DNA of 64,000 nt from Nansenia antarctica (taxonomy: Eukaryota; Chordata; Actinopteri; Argentiniformes; Microstomatidae): NCBI GenBank assembly GCA_963989245.1, contig OZ022342.1, forward strand, positions 39,856,942 through 39,920,941. Direction: 5' to 3'. Position numbers and translations under genes: made by a program. Under the pieces are notes generated by a model. That model made no database searches. It saw only the letters and a list, made by a program, of their open reading frames with translations, and was not told the DNA's origin. Of the stretch, positions 1 to 11,168 are shown piece by piece. Numbering within the stretch: the first letter of the stretch is position 1; the number at the start of each line of letters is the position of its first letter.

Positions 1-35
1 TTGGACGGGTGTGTCCAAACTTTTGACCTGTACTG
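1..35. mobile_element. End of a Tc1/mariner-like element
   Basis: The first 35 bases read inward from the right as CAGTACAGGTCAAAAGTTTG, the terminal inverted repeat style of fish Tc1-like transposons. A TA dinucleotide follows at 36-37, the expected Tc1 target site. The rest of the element lies outside the window, so completeness cannot be judged. Confidence 0.75.
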
Positions 36-272
36 TAAATGTATTTGATAACGATGGGAGAGTATGTCATTCTTGTTAATATGCTGCACCCTGTAGTGTA
101 CAGGGCAGGATATACTCAGGAGGTATCAAATGGGTGGGTGGGAGAGTGCGGGATGTCTGTGTGTGTGTGGGATTGTTGTTTTTTTGTTTTGTTTGTTTTA
201 TTTTATTTATTTATTTTGCTGTCCTGTCTTGTATTTTCTTGTCCTGTCAGTTGTTCCTTCTGATTATTCTAA

Positions 273-1017
273 ATGCCTAGATACAACTTCATAACTTATA
301 ATGTTAAAGGAATGGGGGGTTTGGTGAAAAGGAAGAAAATTATGACATACCTGAACAAACAAAAAGTGGATGTAGCCTTTTTACAAGAATCTCATCTCCT
401 ATTCTCAACTCATGAACAGCTCAAATCTGGATGGGTTGGTAAAGTATTTCATTCCTCATTTGCTTCCAACTCAAGAGGTGTTGTAATTCTCATCAGACAT
501 AATGTATTATTTCTCCCTGAAGAAGTTAAATCTGATAAAAATGGTAGATATATTTTTGTTAGGGGCTTGCTGGACCAAGTCGAAGTACATTTTTAAAATT
601 GTTATTGTCCTAATCATGATGACCCCAAATGTATTAATGACCTTACATTAATGGTGGCAAAATTTAAAATTCCTATTTTTTGGGGGGGTGACTTTAATTG
701 CATTCTAGATGCTAATTTGGACAGATCTTCGACCACTAATTACTCCCTATCCAATATGTCTATTGCTTTGGCCAAAAACACTCAGGAATTGGGCCTTTAT
801 GAGACTTGGAGAACTATTCATCCTAATGACAGAATTTTTTTTATTCTACTCCCCTGTGCACAACACTTATTCAAGAATTGATTTTTTCTTTGTATCTTCA
901 TTTTTTGTTTCCAAGATATCAAAATGTGTGTATTTGGCGAGAATCTTATCAGACCATTCTGCATTACTTTTTTCAATTGATTTTGATGGGCTTGGAGGTT
1001 CAATACATCATTGTTAG
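273..1017 (+). pseudogene. LINE endonuclease (EEP) domain, broken
   Basis: The frame from 273 opens with YNFITYNVKGMGGLVKRKK and FLQESHL, the N-terminal signature of an apurinic-like endonuclease in L1/Tx1 LINEs, where it nicks target DNA to prime reverse transcription. A TAA at 594-596 interrupts the frame. The same frame resumes at 651 with a GGDFNCILD motif. A shift in the T-run near 835-842 moves the reading into the +1 frame, where the SDHSAL motif (about 949-966) completes the domain. At least one stop and one frameshift make it non-functional. Confidence 0.75.
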
Positions 1018-1040
1018 CCAACCAACAGTTTATTTAATTT

Positions 1041-2340
1041 ATGAACGCCCATTTGGACACTTTTTCTGCTGTACATCAGGATTCAACAGTTTGTCCTTTA
1101 ATAGTTTGGGACACATTGAAAGCCTACATTAGAGGGATGATTATAGCATTCTCTTCCTCCCTTAAGGCCAAAACCAAAGATGAATTACAGTATATCGAAC
1201 AACAGATTAAGAAGTTAGAGAAACACCATTGTGTATTCAAAGATCCTGCGGTACTTTGCCAGCTTGACAATTTGAAAATGAAATACAATAATATAAACAC
1301 ACATTTTATTGAATTGAATATTTTAAAAACAAAGCAAAGGTCTGTCGAGCAAGGCGAAATGGCAGGTAAATTACTAGCATGGCAAATAAAGAAAGAATCA
1401 GAAGATCGAGCTATTTTGCGAATTAAAGGGGCGGATGGTTGCGTTATAATGGATCCCGTAGAGATTAATGATGCATTCAAAAGCTTTTATAGAGAATTGT
1501 ATGAATCGGAGTGTCATTGTAGTGAGGAGACCTTAAATACTTTTCTGAAAGACATTCCTCTCCCTTCTCTGACAACTGAAAGGAGGTCCCAGTTAGACAA
1601 AGATATAACCTCAGAGGAGATTTTGAAGGCTATGTACTCTCTTCAAAAGGGCAAGGCACCGGAATTGGATGGTCTTCCAGTGGAATTTTATAGACAGTTT
1701 TCTCAGCAGCTAATGCCTTTTTTTCATTCTATGATTTCAACCAGTCTTCAGAAAAGATTAGTCCCTCAATCTCTTTACGTAGCAGTTATTATTCTACTTA
1801 AAACGGTTGTGTGCTTCTTATAGGCCAGTTTCACTGTTAAATGTCGATTATAAGATCATCACTAAAATTCTAACTCTACGCCTTGAATCAGTGGTATCTA
1901 ATCTTATTAATTCGGACCAAACAGGTTTTGTTCAGGGTCGTCTACTGTCTGATAATATTCTTAGGTATTTTGATATTTTGTTTCACACTAAAGACTGTAC
2001 TACTCCTATGGTGGCTATTTCTATCAATGCTGAAAAAGCATTTGATAGATTAGAATGGGAATACTTAATAGCCATTTTATCAAGATATAATTTTGGACCC
2101 ATTTTTATTTCTTGGATTCGCATTATTTATAGTCTCCCTATGGCAATCATTAAGACAAACAATCAGCACTCATCCCCCTTTAAGCTATCACGAGGGACAA
2201 GACAAGGCTGTCCGATGTCTCCATCATTATTTGCTCTAGCTATTGAAGCTCTGGCTGCAATAATAAGATCACATAATTACCTACAGGGCATTAAAATTGG
2301 AAGTGAAAATCATGTCATTTAATTAAATGCAGATTATATT
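1041..2340 (+). pseudogene. LINE reverse transcriptase, N-terminal and palm part, broken
   Basis: Frame 1041-1823 covers the linker and RT fingers (KGKAPELDGLPVEFYRQF). Frame 1807-2322 continues after a frameshift near 1800 with RPVSLLNVDYK, QTGFVQGR and a TRQGCPMSPSLFALAIE block, typical of L1/Tx1 RTs. Motif A reads SINAEKAFDRLEW, with asparagine where the metal-binding aspartate is expected. After a TAA at 2320-2322 the YADD box position (about 2326-2337) reads NADY. Two lost catalytic positions plus frame damage mean no polymerase activity. The coding trace is cut by the hAT insertion at 2375 and continues at 3536. Confidence 0.8.
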
Positions 2341-2374
2341 TTACTTTATTTACGTGACCCTTTGTACTCAATTC

Positions 2375-3527
2375 CAGGGCTGGACTGGCCATCTGGCATA
2401 CCGGGCATTTGCCCGGTGGGCCGCGGTAGTTTTGGGCCGAGCCGACCGGCAAAATAAAAAATAAAATAAAAAATATATTTTTATTTTTTATTTTATTTTT
2501 TAACCAGCCGGCCCGGCCAAAAGCTACCATCGAACGGCCCATAAATCTAAAGCTACCATTGGACGGCCCATAAATCAGGGACAGCGGCCCATTGGCCAAT
2601 TTTCGATACAGACACTGGGCTGGCCCAATCAACAGAGAGAAGGGGGGGGGGGGTCAGGGGTCACGCACGCACGCAGCACCAGACCTCCGTCTCAGTTTCG
2701 CGGTAGTTTTGGGCCGAGCCGGCCGGCAAAATAAATTTAGTTAGCCTGGATAGTTACTAGATAGATACTGAGAGAGATGGAGCGCAAAAGCACACTAAAA
2801 CGGAAGGGAGGCTGGGAAAAACAAAAAGAAACTCGAGGCAGATGCTGCCAAATGTGTAAACATTAGGGACATGTTTGCTGCACCCTCAAGTTTACCACAG
2901 CAGCAACAGCAACAGGTTGAAGAGGAGGCTGGCAGGGAGGAGCGGGAGCAGGGTACAGATACAGAGGATAGAGAGGATACAGAAGAAGCGGGGCCGAGTC
3001 AGCCTGTAACCGTTGACCCGGTAAGGAAAATATAGGTAGCTGTTAGGGGTGTAACGGATCGCCCCCCACGGTTCGGCACGCATGTGTACCGCGGATCAAT
3101 TGCAAAATGTAACCAAGTAATAATATTACTTAATATTAGTTAATATCCCTTGTAAATCACAATGTAGAGTTGCCATGAAAAGACAGACGCGACAGTTGCG
3201 TGCTTTGTTTTACTCTAAAGCGCAATGATAGGTTGATAATGGAAAAAAAAAATCTAGAACAACAAGGCTGCGTTCGTAAATTCGCTGTGGAATCTGATCA
3301 CTGAGTACACTGGTCTACTTGCACTGGTACCATTGCTTACTGTATGTAGTCGTCTTTGTAGTGGTTTGGGGGAATACTACAGTTTGTCATATGACTGTAC
3401 AGCACAGTATATAAGACGAGTATATAAGGCAAGTATTTTTGTGCTGGTGGGTGTGGTCCGACCGATTGGGGTGGGCCTGTCTGGGCCAAAAATGCCAGGG
3501 CCTAATTTTTGTCCCAGTCCAGCCCTG
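2375..3527 (+). mobile_element. Non-autonomous hAT element with 8-bp target duplication
   Basis: The element starts CAGGGCTGGACTGG and ends CCAGTCCAGCCCTG, perfect 14-bp terminal inverted repeats. The 8-bp duplication CTCAATTC flanks it at 2367-2374 and 3528-3535, the hAT hallmark. The LINE reading continues across the junction when the insert is removed. Inside, about 2830-3020 encodes a remnant with CVNIRDMFAAPS and a Glu-rich stretch, then GTAAGG after VDP, resembling the first exon of a TTF-type hAT transposase. No complete transposase is present. Bases 3048-3110 look like the end of another repeat. Confidence 0.9.
3267..3286. repeat. End of a short MITE, same family as 24099-24205
   Basis: These 20 bases are identical to the left end region of the foldback element at 24099-24205 (TGCGTTCGTAAATTCGCT). 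No matching right end was found nearby, so this looks like a truncated copy inside the hAT element. Confidence 0.5.
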
Positions 3528-3535
3528 CTCAATTC

Positions 3536-4666
3536 CAATACTGTTTACAATACTGGATCAGTTTGGCGATCTATCGGGCTACAGAGTCAACCAGTCCAAA
3601 ACCGAAATTATGCCAATTTCCAAATTTAATTTTGACTCTTTAAAAGACAAATTTAATTTGAAATGGTCTCCAGATTATATGAAGTACTTGGGCATATATT
3701 CCTAACAAAATAGATGACACTTATCACCTTAATTATTCTCCATTAATTGAGAAAGTTACAAATGATCTGAAAAGGATGAATTTACTTCCTATATCTCTTA
3801 TGGGCAGAACCAACATTATTAAGATGTCTATTTTACCCAAATGTCTTTTTTTGTTTCAAAACATTCCATTTTCCCCTCCGCTACTTTTCTTCAAAAAGAT
3901 GCAGAGCATCTCCTCTTTCATTTGGGAAAGTAAGTCACCAAGGATTAGCCAACAAGTTTTACAACTTCCATATAATGATGGTGGCTTAAACCTACCGAAC
4001 CTTAACATTTACTTTCTGGCTGCCCAACTTACCCAGATTAGGCAGTGGTTCTCTAGCTCATCTAGCGCATGGTCAAGACTGGAATCTTATGACATTCTTC
4101 CATATGAACTGAGATACCTGCCTTATATTGGTTTACAACAGGTTAAAAAAATCACAAATAATCCTATTATTATTAACAGTTTACTAATATGGAAGAACTC
4201 CCATAAACGTATGGGTCACAAGGAACACCTTTCGCCCTATACTCCTATCTGGAGAAACCCCAATTTTACATCTTGTTTTAATGATGACGCCTTCAAGTCT
4301 TGGTACGACAAGGGGATAAGGGAAATAACACATCTTTACGACAGTGGTGCATTTGTTTCTTTCCTTCAGTTAAAGTCAAAATATAATTGATCTTCCACAC
4401 ATTTATTTCGATTTTTTCAAATCCGCCATATGATACAGACAACTCAAGGCACTCTTGAAGAACCCAAGCCCTCCAAAATAGAAGGCCTTATCAATAAGGA
4501 GGTTCAAAGTTCTAAATGTATTTCTCAAGTTTATTTATCTCTGCTTGAATGCTTGTCTACAAGTACAGATGCTACGAGGTGTAAATGGGAAAATGATTTA
4601 GACATGGATATAAGTAAAGAGGACTGGGGCCTCATTCATAAAAAAGTACTTGAACGTCATCTTTGA
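3536..4666 (+). pseudogene. LINE RT thumb and C-terminal region, broken
   Basis: Reading resumes directly after the hAT insertion with ILDQFGDLSGYRVNQSKTE, the segment that follows the YADD box in L1/Tx1 RTs. A shift near 3700 leads to the frame 3776-4390 (MGRTNIIKMSILPK, FIWESKSPRI, GGLNLPNL), the conserved post-RT region of this LINE group. A stop at 4388-4390 is followed by a further in-family frame, 4430-4666. The domain is recognisable but interrupted several times. Confidence 0.75.
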
Positions 4667-4973
4667 CTTTCACGTAAGTACAGTTTTCTAAACGGACGTA
4701 AGCATTATTTATAAAACTGGCTGAGATGGTTTAAAATTGCGTACGTGCTTCCTTCTATAAATACCAAATATACTTGGAATTGAACGCAGGTGAATGAGGT
4801 TTGTATTAACACCCTGTGATAGCGGCTCAATTATAGCGGCTGAATTAAGACAAGTGCTATAATATAGGGTAGGCGTTCGTCTGGAAGTGGGAGAGGGCAG
4901 AGAAGGGTGGCTTCTCGGTAAATTGCATTTGTAACGTTTGATCATGACAACTAACCAGGCACATGCTTATACT

Positions 4974-5235
4974 CAGTACTCAAGTTGTAAAAGAAAATCA
5001 GGGGAGGTGGTGGATTTTATCATAAGAGGACAATTTTAGCATCCCCTTAGCGTCAGTGACTTCAGTGTCAGTAACTTGGTAAAAATGTCATTGCATGTGT
5101 GCGTGCCCCCTCGCACCTTGAAATAGCAGTAATACCACGTTCATTGATAAAATGACATTAAGTATGGAAAGAGGGGGGCGATTTTGACAGTTTTTATTTC
5201 AGGGGGGATGCCATCCCCCCTCAACTCGAGTGCTG
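4974..5235. mobile_element. hAT-type MITE, 262 bp
   Basis: Ends are CAGTACTCAAGTTG on the left and CAACTCGAGTGCTG on the right, imperfect inverted repeats with two mismatches over 14 bases. The 8-bp sequence CTTATACT is duplicated at 4966-4973 and 5236-5243. There is no coding capacity. A near-palindrome of G and C runs lies at about 5199-5220. Confidence 0.85.
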
Positions 5236-5287
5236 CTTATACTGTAATAATATAATGGTCTTATTCTTATCAGGTGGTCTTATTCTT

Positions 5288-5430
5288 ATATGGCTGCTCA
5301 CTCCCTGACACCGGAGAAAATCCAGTATAATTTAGAGCTTGACCGGGCAAGGTCCGTTGTGGAACGCACTAGGCATGTTGAAGGGGAGATAGACAGCTAC
5401 GGAGGGATACAAAGGAAGACTGAAATACAA
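5288..5430 (+). pseudogene. PIF/Harbinger transposase remnant
   Basis: A short + strand reading, SLTPEKIQYNLELDRARSVVE, followed by a GGIQRKTEI-like stretch, resembles the C-terminal catalytic region of PIF/Harbinger transposases, where YNxxHxRxRxxVER is conserved. Only about 45 codons remain and stops follow. It lies in the patch that splits the LINE C-terminus, suggesting a decayed Harbinger insertion of about 4670-5590. No clear terminal repeats were found. Confidence 0.45.
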
Positions 5431-5599
5431 TCATAAACATCAGTTCCTTTTAAATCTTGAATTAAACTCATTTTCTCGGCTGATAACAACATCGTTAATT
5501 TTATTACGAGCCACTTAAACTTCGCATGAATTACACTAGGCAGTGCGGCTCACATGCCTGTAATAACTCCGCATAACCAGTAGGGAATGTGCGTAAGCA

Positions 5600-5882
5600 A
5601 GTTGAATACTCGACGTCGAGTACAATCAATATGGATCCTTGGAATGAATTTCAAAAAATATATATTGATCTTGCTTTGATTGCTGCAAAGAAGTGTATTG
5701 CAATCCATTGGAAATCCGATTACTCTCCTACAATATCACATTGGTTAAATGAAATCTCTAGCTACATTCCATTAGATAAAATATACTATAATATAAGACA
5801 TAAGAGTCAGGACTTTGTAAAAATATGGCAACCACATATAGATTTTATGGCAAGAAGGGCAGCTTCAGGTACTATTGTTTGA
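5600..5882 (+). pseudogene. LINE C-terminal fragment and 3' end
   Basis: The frame covering this stretch includes IAAKKCIAIHWKSDYSPTI, HWLNEI and KIWQPHIDFMA, the last conserved block of L1/Tx1-type ORF2 proteins. It ends in TGA at 5880-5882 and is followed by an untranslated stretch with a GT repeat, a G-run and an AATAAAA-rich tail up to about 6131. Roughly 90 codons expected between 4666 and here are missing or disrupted. Confidence 0.7.
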
Positions 5883-6131
5883 TGGACAGTGTTTCTTGTA
5901 GGGATGCACGGTGATGTGAATTGCTGTTAATATCATAGCGCATCCCTAATGAATGTATTATTGTGTGTGTGTGTGTGTATGTAGGCATGTGTGTTTTGTC
6001 TTATTATTATTATCTTTTTGTTGGGGGGGGGGGTGGATACATGGGGGCGGGGAAACAAGAAAAAATTTGTTCAATTATATTGTAAAAATGTTTGAATCTT
6101 TGGAAACATAATAAAAAAATATATATATAAA

Positions 6132-6510
6132 AAGAAATTCGTCTTCACACTGTGGCAAGTATACTAGCGTGCCAATGTTGTTGCATCTCCCCTCGATAAC
6201 CTGAGTTGCTGCTGAGTTGCAACAACAAGTAGAACAAATCAGCCGTGTGTTGAACGCGGCATGCATTTTGGCGACGCATGCGCACTGGCGCACCAGTTGT
6301 GTTCACCCCTGACTATAATATATATATATTATGCATACTTTAGATTTGCTTGACAGATGAGAAACGCATAGGAAACTTTTGAAGGTCTGTTTAAGCGGTT
6401 GACTTCAAAGCAGTTTGTGTTAGATTTAGCACTCAGGTATGACACGCTTTGCACTGATTTGTGTTATGAATGTAATTTATATATGTTTCCAATCAGTTTT
6501 ATTGTAAAAA
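6132..6510. other. Non-coding gap, nothing recognised
   Basis: No coding frame, terminal repeat or tRNA-like box was recognised here. A short AT run lies near 6319-6331. Confidence 0.5.
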
Positions 6511-6980
6511 TTACCACATTTGCGCAGATCCGCTGCTGGAAACTATTTTGAGGAATATTTCTGGCCCTAGAGAACACCATAAATGCAGTTTTGTTTGCAT
6601 TAGGTACAAGCTTAAGGCCAATGAGCTCATCTTGTCAATAGCTGATTGTACAGAGTCCGCAATGCAGTAGATAATTGTGTCATCTGCGTACAGATGAGCT
6701 TGACAACCACTCAGGAATGAAATAATGTCATTAATATGAAGAGTGAATAAAACAGGGCCCAGGATCGACCCTTGTGGAACACCTTTTGTAATGGGTAAGA
6801 ATTCCGACCGGGCTTTCCCCACTTTCACACGTTAGTGTCTACCAGATAAATAGCTCTGGAACCAAGCACTGCTATCAAAACCAACACTGTATAGTCTATT
6901 TAGAAGAAGTGAATGATCAACCGTATATAATGCTTTTGACAGATTAATATATAGGGCAGCACAATGTTTTTTTTTGTCTA
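6511..6980 (-). pseudogene. LINE reverse transcriptase fragment (L2-like), dead
   Basis: Read on the minus strand from about 6980 it gives LSKALYTVDHSLLLNRLYS, then a TAA near 6830, then TKGVPQGSILGPVLF and HLYADDTIIY. These are RT motifs A, B and C of an L2/CR1-type LINE, closely similar in wording to the LINE at 12112-16791. Motif A has asparagine in place of the first catalytic aspartate (YINLSKA). Both ends are missing, so this is a truncated palm-domain relic. Confidence 0.8.
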
Positions 6981-7047
6981 GGGCGGATACTATATAACAA
7001 AACCAAAAAAACTAACAAAAGCTAACAAAAACAAACAAACAAACAAG

Positions 7048-7100
7048 CTTCTAACAAAGCTAGCTAGCTAACAAGCTAACACCTGTGTGGCTAGTACACT
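7048..7100. repeat. Repeat family R, copy A, left part
   Basis: The sequence around 7051-7095 (TCTAACAAAGCTAGCTAGC, then AAGCTAACACCTGTGTGGC) closely matches 40139-40178. The hAT element at 7101 inserted into this repeat and its right part resumes at 11417. The class of repeat R is unknown. Confidence 0.5.
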
Positions 7101-7393
7101 CATGGGCGTCACCACCATATATTTGGGGGGGGACGTGTCCCCCCCACCTTTGAAACAAGGTCGTTTGGACCCCCCCACATTTGCCATCAAAAATATGTTG
7201 CATGACTGGTCAGCGTTATTTTCATTGCTTCACAATCAAATCCGTTCCACTTTATGAGTAGGGGATTGCCCATATCCAGAAATCCACTCCGCGTTTTACT
7301 TCTGTTTTTAACACGGCAGCAGCAGCATCAGACACGCACGCAGATTCAAAACATTCAGACTGAGGCAAGACGATATTTAGATCATCCACCAAG

Positions 7394-8153
7394 ATGGATA
7401 TAAGGAAATTTTTTTCTAAGAAGAGAAAAGTAAGTCAAAGTCATCCAAGTTTTCCCGTGAGTGGCCAAACAGCAACATTGCGTTCTCCCAAGGTCAAACA
7501 CAGCCAGCTTTTCTGATAAGAATGTTAGCACCTTATGAGACATTCTCTGTATTAGCAATAGAATTAGCATAGCCTACTAGCAACCAAATACGAGCTAGAT
7601 CAGCTATATGGCACTAGCAGTTTTGTTATGCATTACTAGTGCGGTTAGACATGTTTAAATGCAGAACAGACACAGGCGAAATGTCATCAAAAGCACAGAA
7701 TGGCGACAAACACCTCACAGTGCTTACCTGTCCTGTCATTATTGCATCTCCTGCCCGTGTTCATTGCCCTGAGCATTTGCACTATTTAATTTGGCCATTG
7801 CACCCACCCAAAGAATCAATTTTGCATCTGATTGCTTGAGCTAGGGTTAAAAAAGAAGAAGAAAACACCTGTTCCATTTATTTTTCTATTTCTAAAATGC
7901 TTGTGATTGTATTTTTTGTATTGATGATTGTATTTCTATGTCAAATGTTCTATTAGAGAAAAACAATATGAACAAGTGCTCAATGCATCCCCATTTCTCC
8001 TGATATAGGTGGTTGAGAGTGAGAGTGAGTCAGAGGCAGGGGCAGCAGGCAGGGGCAGTGGAGACAGCTCTGTTGCTGAGGTAAGTGCTGAAAGGTGACA
8101 GGCAGTTAAGGAAAATTTAACATTGCTTATTATTATTAAATATTATTATTATT

Positions 8154-8190
<37 letters not shown>

Positions 8191-10656
8191 TTTTCACAAT
8201 CTTCTAATGCCCAGTCCCTCAGTCTATACCAACTTTTGCAAAGGCATAATTTAGCATGCCTGAAAGCATGAAAGTTTACTGTGAATTATGAAAATTGATA
8301 ATCTAATTAAATGAATGGACAATTTCATTCTTATTTTAATTTCTAGGAACAGGAGACATTAGATACGGAAGAGAGAGAGGGAAACATTGAGAATGAAGAG
8401 AGAGAGACCCATTCTGATGGAGATGCAAGAGAGAGGGATGTTGAAAGAGAGGAGGGTGAGAGAAGCCAGTCTGAGAGAGACGAGGGTGAGAGGAGCCAGC
8501 CTGACAGAGAGGAGGGTGAGAGGAGCCAGCCTGAGAAAGAGGAGGGTGAGAGGAGCCAGCCTGAGAGAGACGAGGGAGAGGATGTGTACCACAAGGCAAA
8601 TCAACCTGACCCAAGAGTCATTCCACCCCAACGTCTGCTGAACAAGACTCTTACCTTTCAGGAAAAATGGTTTAGGGACTTTCCTTGGGTTCATTATGTG
8701 CCAAATGCTGGGGGCGTGTTTTGTTTCTATTGTAAAGAAGCATTCAAAAGGCAGGCAAGCCCTCTTGCGAAAAATGTGGATCTAGCCTTTGTGGTTTCTG
8801 GTTTTAAAAACTGGAAAAAGGCCATTGAACAATTTCGAGCCCATGAAAATAGTCATGCACACAAAGTTGCTGTTACAACTCACACACACCTTCACAGGAC
8901 AATAGAAACACAGTTATCATCAGTTAAGATGCAGCAGCAAAGAGAGGCCAGATCTTGTTTGCTGAAAATAATGCAATCAGTTCGTTTACTTGCCCGTCAG
9001 GGTCTAGCATTACGTGGACATGAGAGTGATGGGGGAAACTTTGTTCAGCTACTGAAGCTTAGAGCAGGGGATGATGAGGTTCTAAAGCGTTGGCTCAGTA
9101 AGGTTTGTCACCATTACACAAGTCCAGAAATGCAGAATGAGATGCTAACTATTATGGGCAACTCCGTTCTGAGAAATATATCAAAGGAAATACATGAGGT
9201 GTCCACACTCATGTACTCCATCATAATTGATGGAGTACAAGATTTGTCTGGGAATGAACAAGAGGCCATATGCCTACGCTATGTAGATAGTGATTTGCTA
9301 CATCATGAGGAGTTTTTGGGCCTCTATCAAGTCTCCTCAACAACAGGGAAAGAGTTGGCTCGGATGGCAACTGATGTCCTCCTTCGATTGAACCTGCCCT
9401 TATCCTGCCTTCGCGGGCAGAGCTATGATGGGGCAGCCAATATGGCAGGTGGAGCTAAAGGCGTTCAGGCAGTCATAAAAGAAACACAACCTCTTACTCT
9501 CTACGTTCATTGTGGTCCTCATTGCATTAATCTGGTGACTCAGACAGCCTGTAGCACAAGCACTGTTGTGTCTGATGCGCTGGATTTAGTCCACAAACTT
9601 GGCAATCTGTACCATCTATCTGGGAAATACAAAACAATATTTAAGGAGGTTGCCCAGTCGGAAGCAGGGAGTTTCAGAACTCTGAGGCCCCTCTGCCCCA
9701 CACGATGGCTCATGAGGGTGGTAGCTATCCAGGCAGTTGTAGAACAATACGAAAATATTTTGGTCAGTCTTGAGGAAATGGCACATGGCTCCTCTGACAC
9801 TTGCATAACTGCAAGAGGGCTTCTGGAGAGGTTTCAGAAGGGGCAGGTTTTGCTTAGCCTGATTATGGCCCTTGAAGAACTTGAATGTCTCAACCGCTCC
9901 CTTCAAAGCAAGACAGTAAGTGTCTCAGGGATGCTGGCTGCGGTTGATTGTGTGAAAAACACAATTCGGGTAAAGAGATGTGATGAAAAATGTCATCAGA
10001 TATACACCAAAGCCTGTGACATGATCCAGGAGTTGGACATAGAAGCTATCCAGACTCCTCATATCCGGAGACCCCCAAAGCGCTTCACAGGAAATGCACC
10101 AGCATTTAGGCCTACCTCCCCTGAGGAGTTCTACAGGATAGAATTCTTCAAAATGCTGGATGTAGTGGAGATCCAGTTGACAAGGCGCTTTGACCAAAGC
10201 AGCTTCGAAACACTCAGTCTACTGGAAAGAGTGTTATTAACTGGAAAGGTGGAGGATGTGGATGTGGTCCGTTCGTACCCAGAACTAGACCGTCATTCAT
10301 TGGAGGTACAGCTAGCCATGTTCAAACTTCAGTATCCCTGCAGCACAGTCAGTGAAGTGGTGGATACACTGAGAGCTATGCTGCCAGAGGTTCGAGGTCT
10401 GTTCACTCAAGTAGAGGTGTTGGTCAGGCTTCTTCTTGTTGTGCCATGCTCCTCAGCAGAGGCTGAGAGAAGTTTTAGTGCCTTAAGAAGGCTCAAGACG
10501 TGGCTGCGCTCTTCAATGTCTCAAAAGCGCTTGAACAATGTGGCTGTTTGCCACATCCACCAAGAGCATCTTGACAAACTTGACTTAAAGGAGATTTGCC
10601 AGTCATTTGTGTCTGCAAATGACAAAAGAGGTCACACTTTTGGAGCCTTTGTATGA
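7394..10656 (+). CDS. hAT transposase, TTF-zinc-finger type, three predicted exons, intact
   Basis: Predicted enzyme that cuts and pastes the element at 7101-11416. Exon 1 is 7394-7429 (MDIRKFFSKKRK) ending at GTAAGT. Exon 2 is 8009-8080, entered after ATATAG and left at GTAAGTG. Exon 3 is 8347-10656, entered after TTTCTAG. All junctions are phase 0 and join into 805 codons without a stop. Residues about 37-115 are acidic and include four 10-residue repeats. A TTF-type zinc finger (FCFYCKEAF) lies near 161-169. Candidate DDE residues are D331 (IIIDGVQD), D397 (QSYDGAANM) and E743 (AEAERSFSALRRLKTW), followed by the hAT dimerisation region. Length and order match ZMYM1-like hAT transposases. 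Splice sites are inferred by eye; without splicing the frame could start at the methionine at 8584 (690 residues). Confidence 0.88.
8134..8191. repeat. (ATT/AAT)n microsatellite in transposase intron 2
   Basis: ATT repeats switch to AAT/AATA repeats around 8157-8190, forming a small self-complementary block inside the predicted intron 8081-8346. Confidence 0.8.
8452..8571 (+). repeat. Four 30-bp coding repeats in the transposase
   Basis: Four successive 30-bp units encode EGERSQ followed by four variable, mostly charged residues. They lie in frame in exon 3, in the acidic linker before the zinc finger, so repeat-number changes would not disrupt the frame. Confidence 0.85.
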
Positions 10657-10828
10657 TGTCTTATGTTCTAATTGTAGAAATCCTGCTGTATGCATGGTAC
10701 AGATAATAGAGGAGAAATAAGATTATAGGAGGAGATATGGAACATTTAATGAAAGGACAAAAAAGGGGAATCTTTGAAATTTTGGGGAAAGAATGGAGTA
10801 AAAGCAAGTCTTTAACAGGTTGTATTGA

Positions 10829-11147
10829 GTTATAGTTGAATGTTCTGCAATGCACTGAAGAGGGCTACGTTTGATTGTAATAGGCTCTGAGTAGCCATAT
10901 TTTATGTTTCCTCATAACTTTTTTTTCAATTTGTTGACTCAAAGTTACCTCATTCTTTTCTAATTCACTCTTTGATTTTTTTTTTTGTTATAGTTGTATG
11001 TTCTGCAATGCACTGAAGAGGGCTAAGTTTGATTGTAATAGGCTCTGAGTAGCCTAGGTACATATTTTATGTTTCCTCATAACTTTTTATTCAATTTGTT
11101 GACTCAAAGTTACCTCATTCTTTTCTAATTCACTCTTTGATTCTTTT
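10829..11147. repeat. 158-bp tandem duplication in the hAT 3' region
   Basis: The block 10829-10986, beginning GTTATAGTTGAATGTTCTGC, is repeated from 10987 with a few substitutions and a short insertion (CTAGGTACAT). It lies between the transposase stop and the polyadenylation signal. Confidence 0.9.
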
Positions 11148-11162
11148 TGAATCTTCATATTT

Positions 11163-11168
11163 AATAAA
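11163..11168 (+). promoter_or_regulatory. Polyadenylation signal of the hAT transposase
   Basis: AATAAA about 500 bases downstream of the transposase stop, inside the element. No other AATAAA is apparent between the stop and this point. Confidence 0.5.

Larger units (their letters stand above)
38..6131 (+). mobile_element. Decayed L1/Tx1-type LINE, split by later insertions
   Basis: Successive fragments on the + strand give, in order, an APE-type endonuclease, a reverse transcriptase and a C-terminal region ending with VKIWQPHIDF-type sequence, followed by an AT-rich 3' tail near 6110-6131. The order and motifs fit the L1/Tx1 group of fish LINEs. It is interrupted at 2375-3527 by a hAT element and at about 4670-5590 by a Harbinger/hAT patch. 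Stops, frameshifts and lost catalytic residues show it is inactive. The exact 5' end is uncertain; the boundary is placed next to the Tc1 end. Confidence 0.75.

Noticed and set aside
8336..8694. Minus-strand open frames opposite the transposase acidic repeats
   Set aside because: Antisense shadows of the 30-bp coding repeats; the + strand frame carries the domain evidence.
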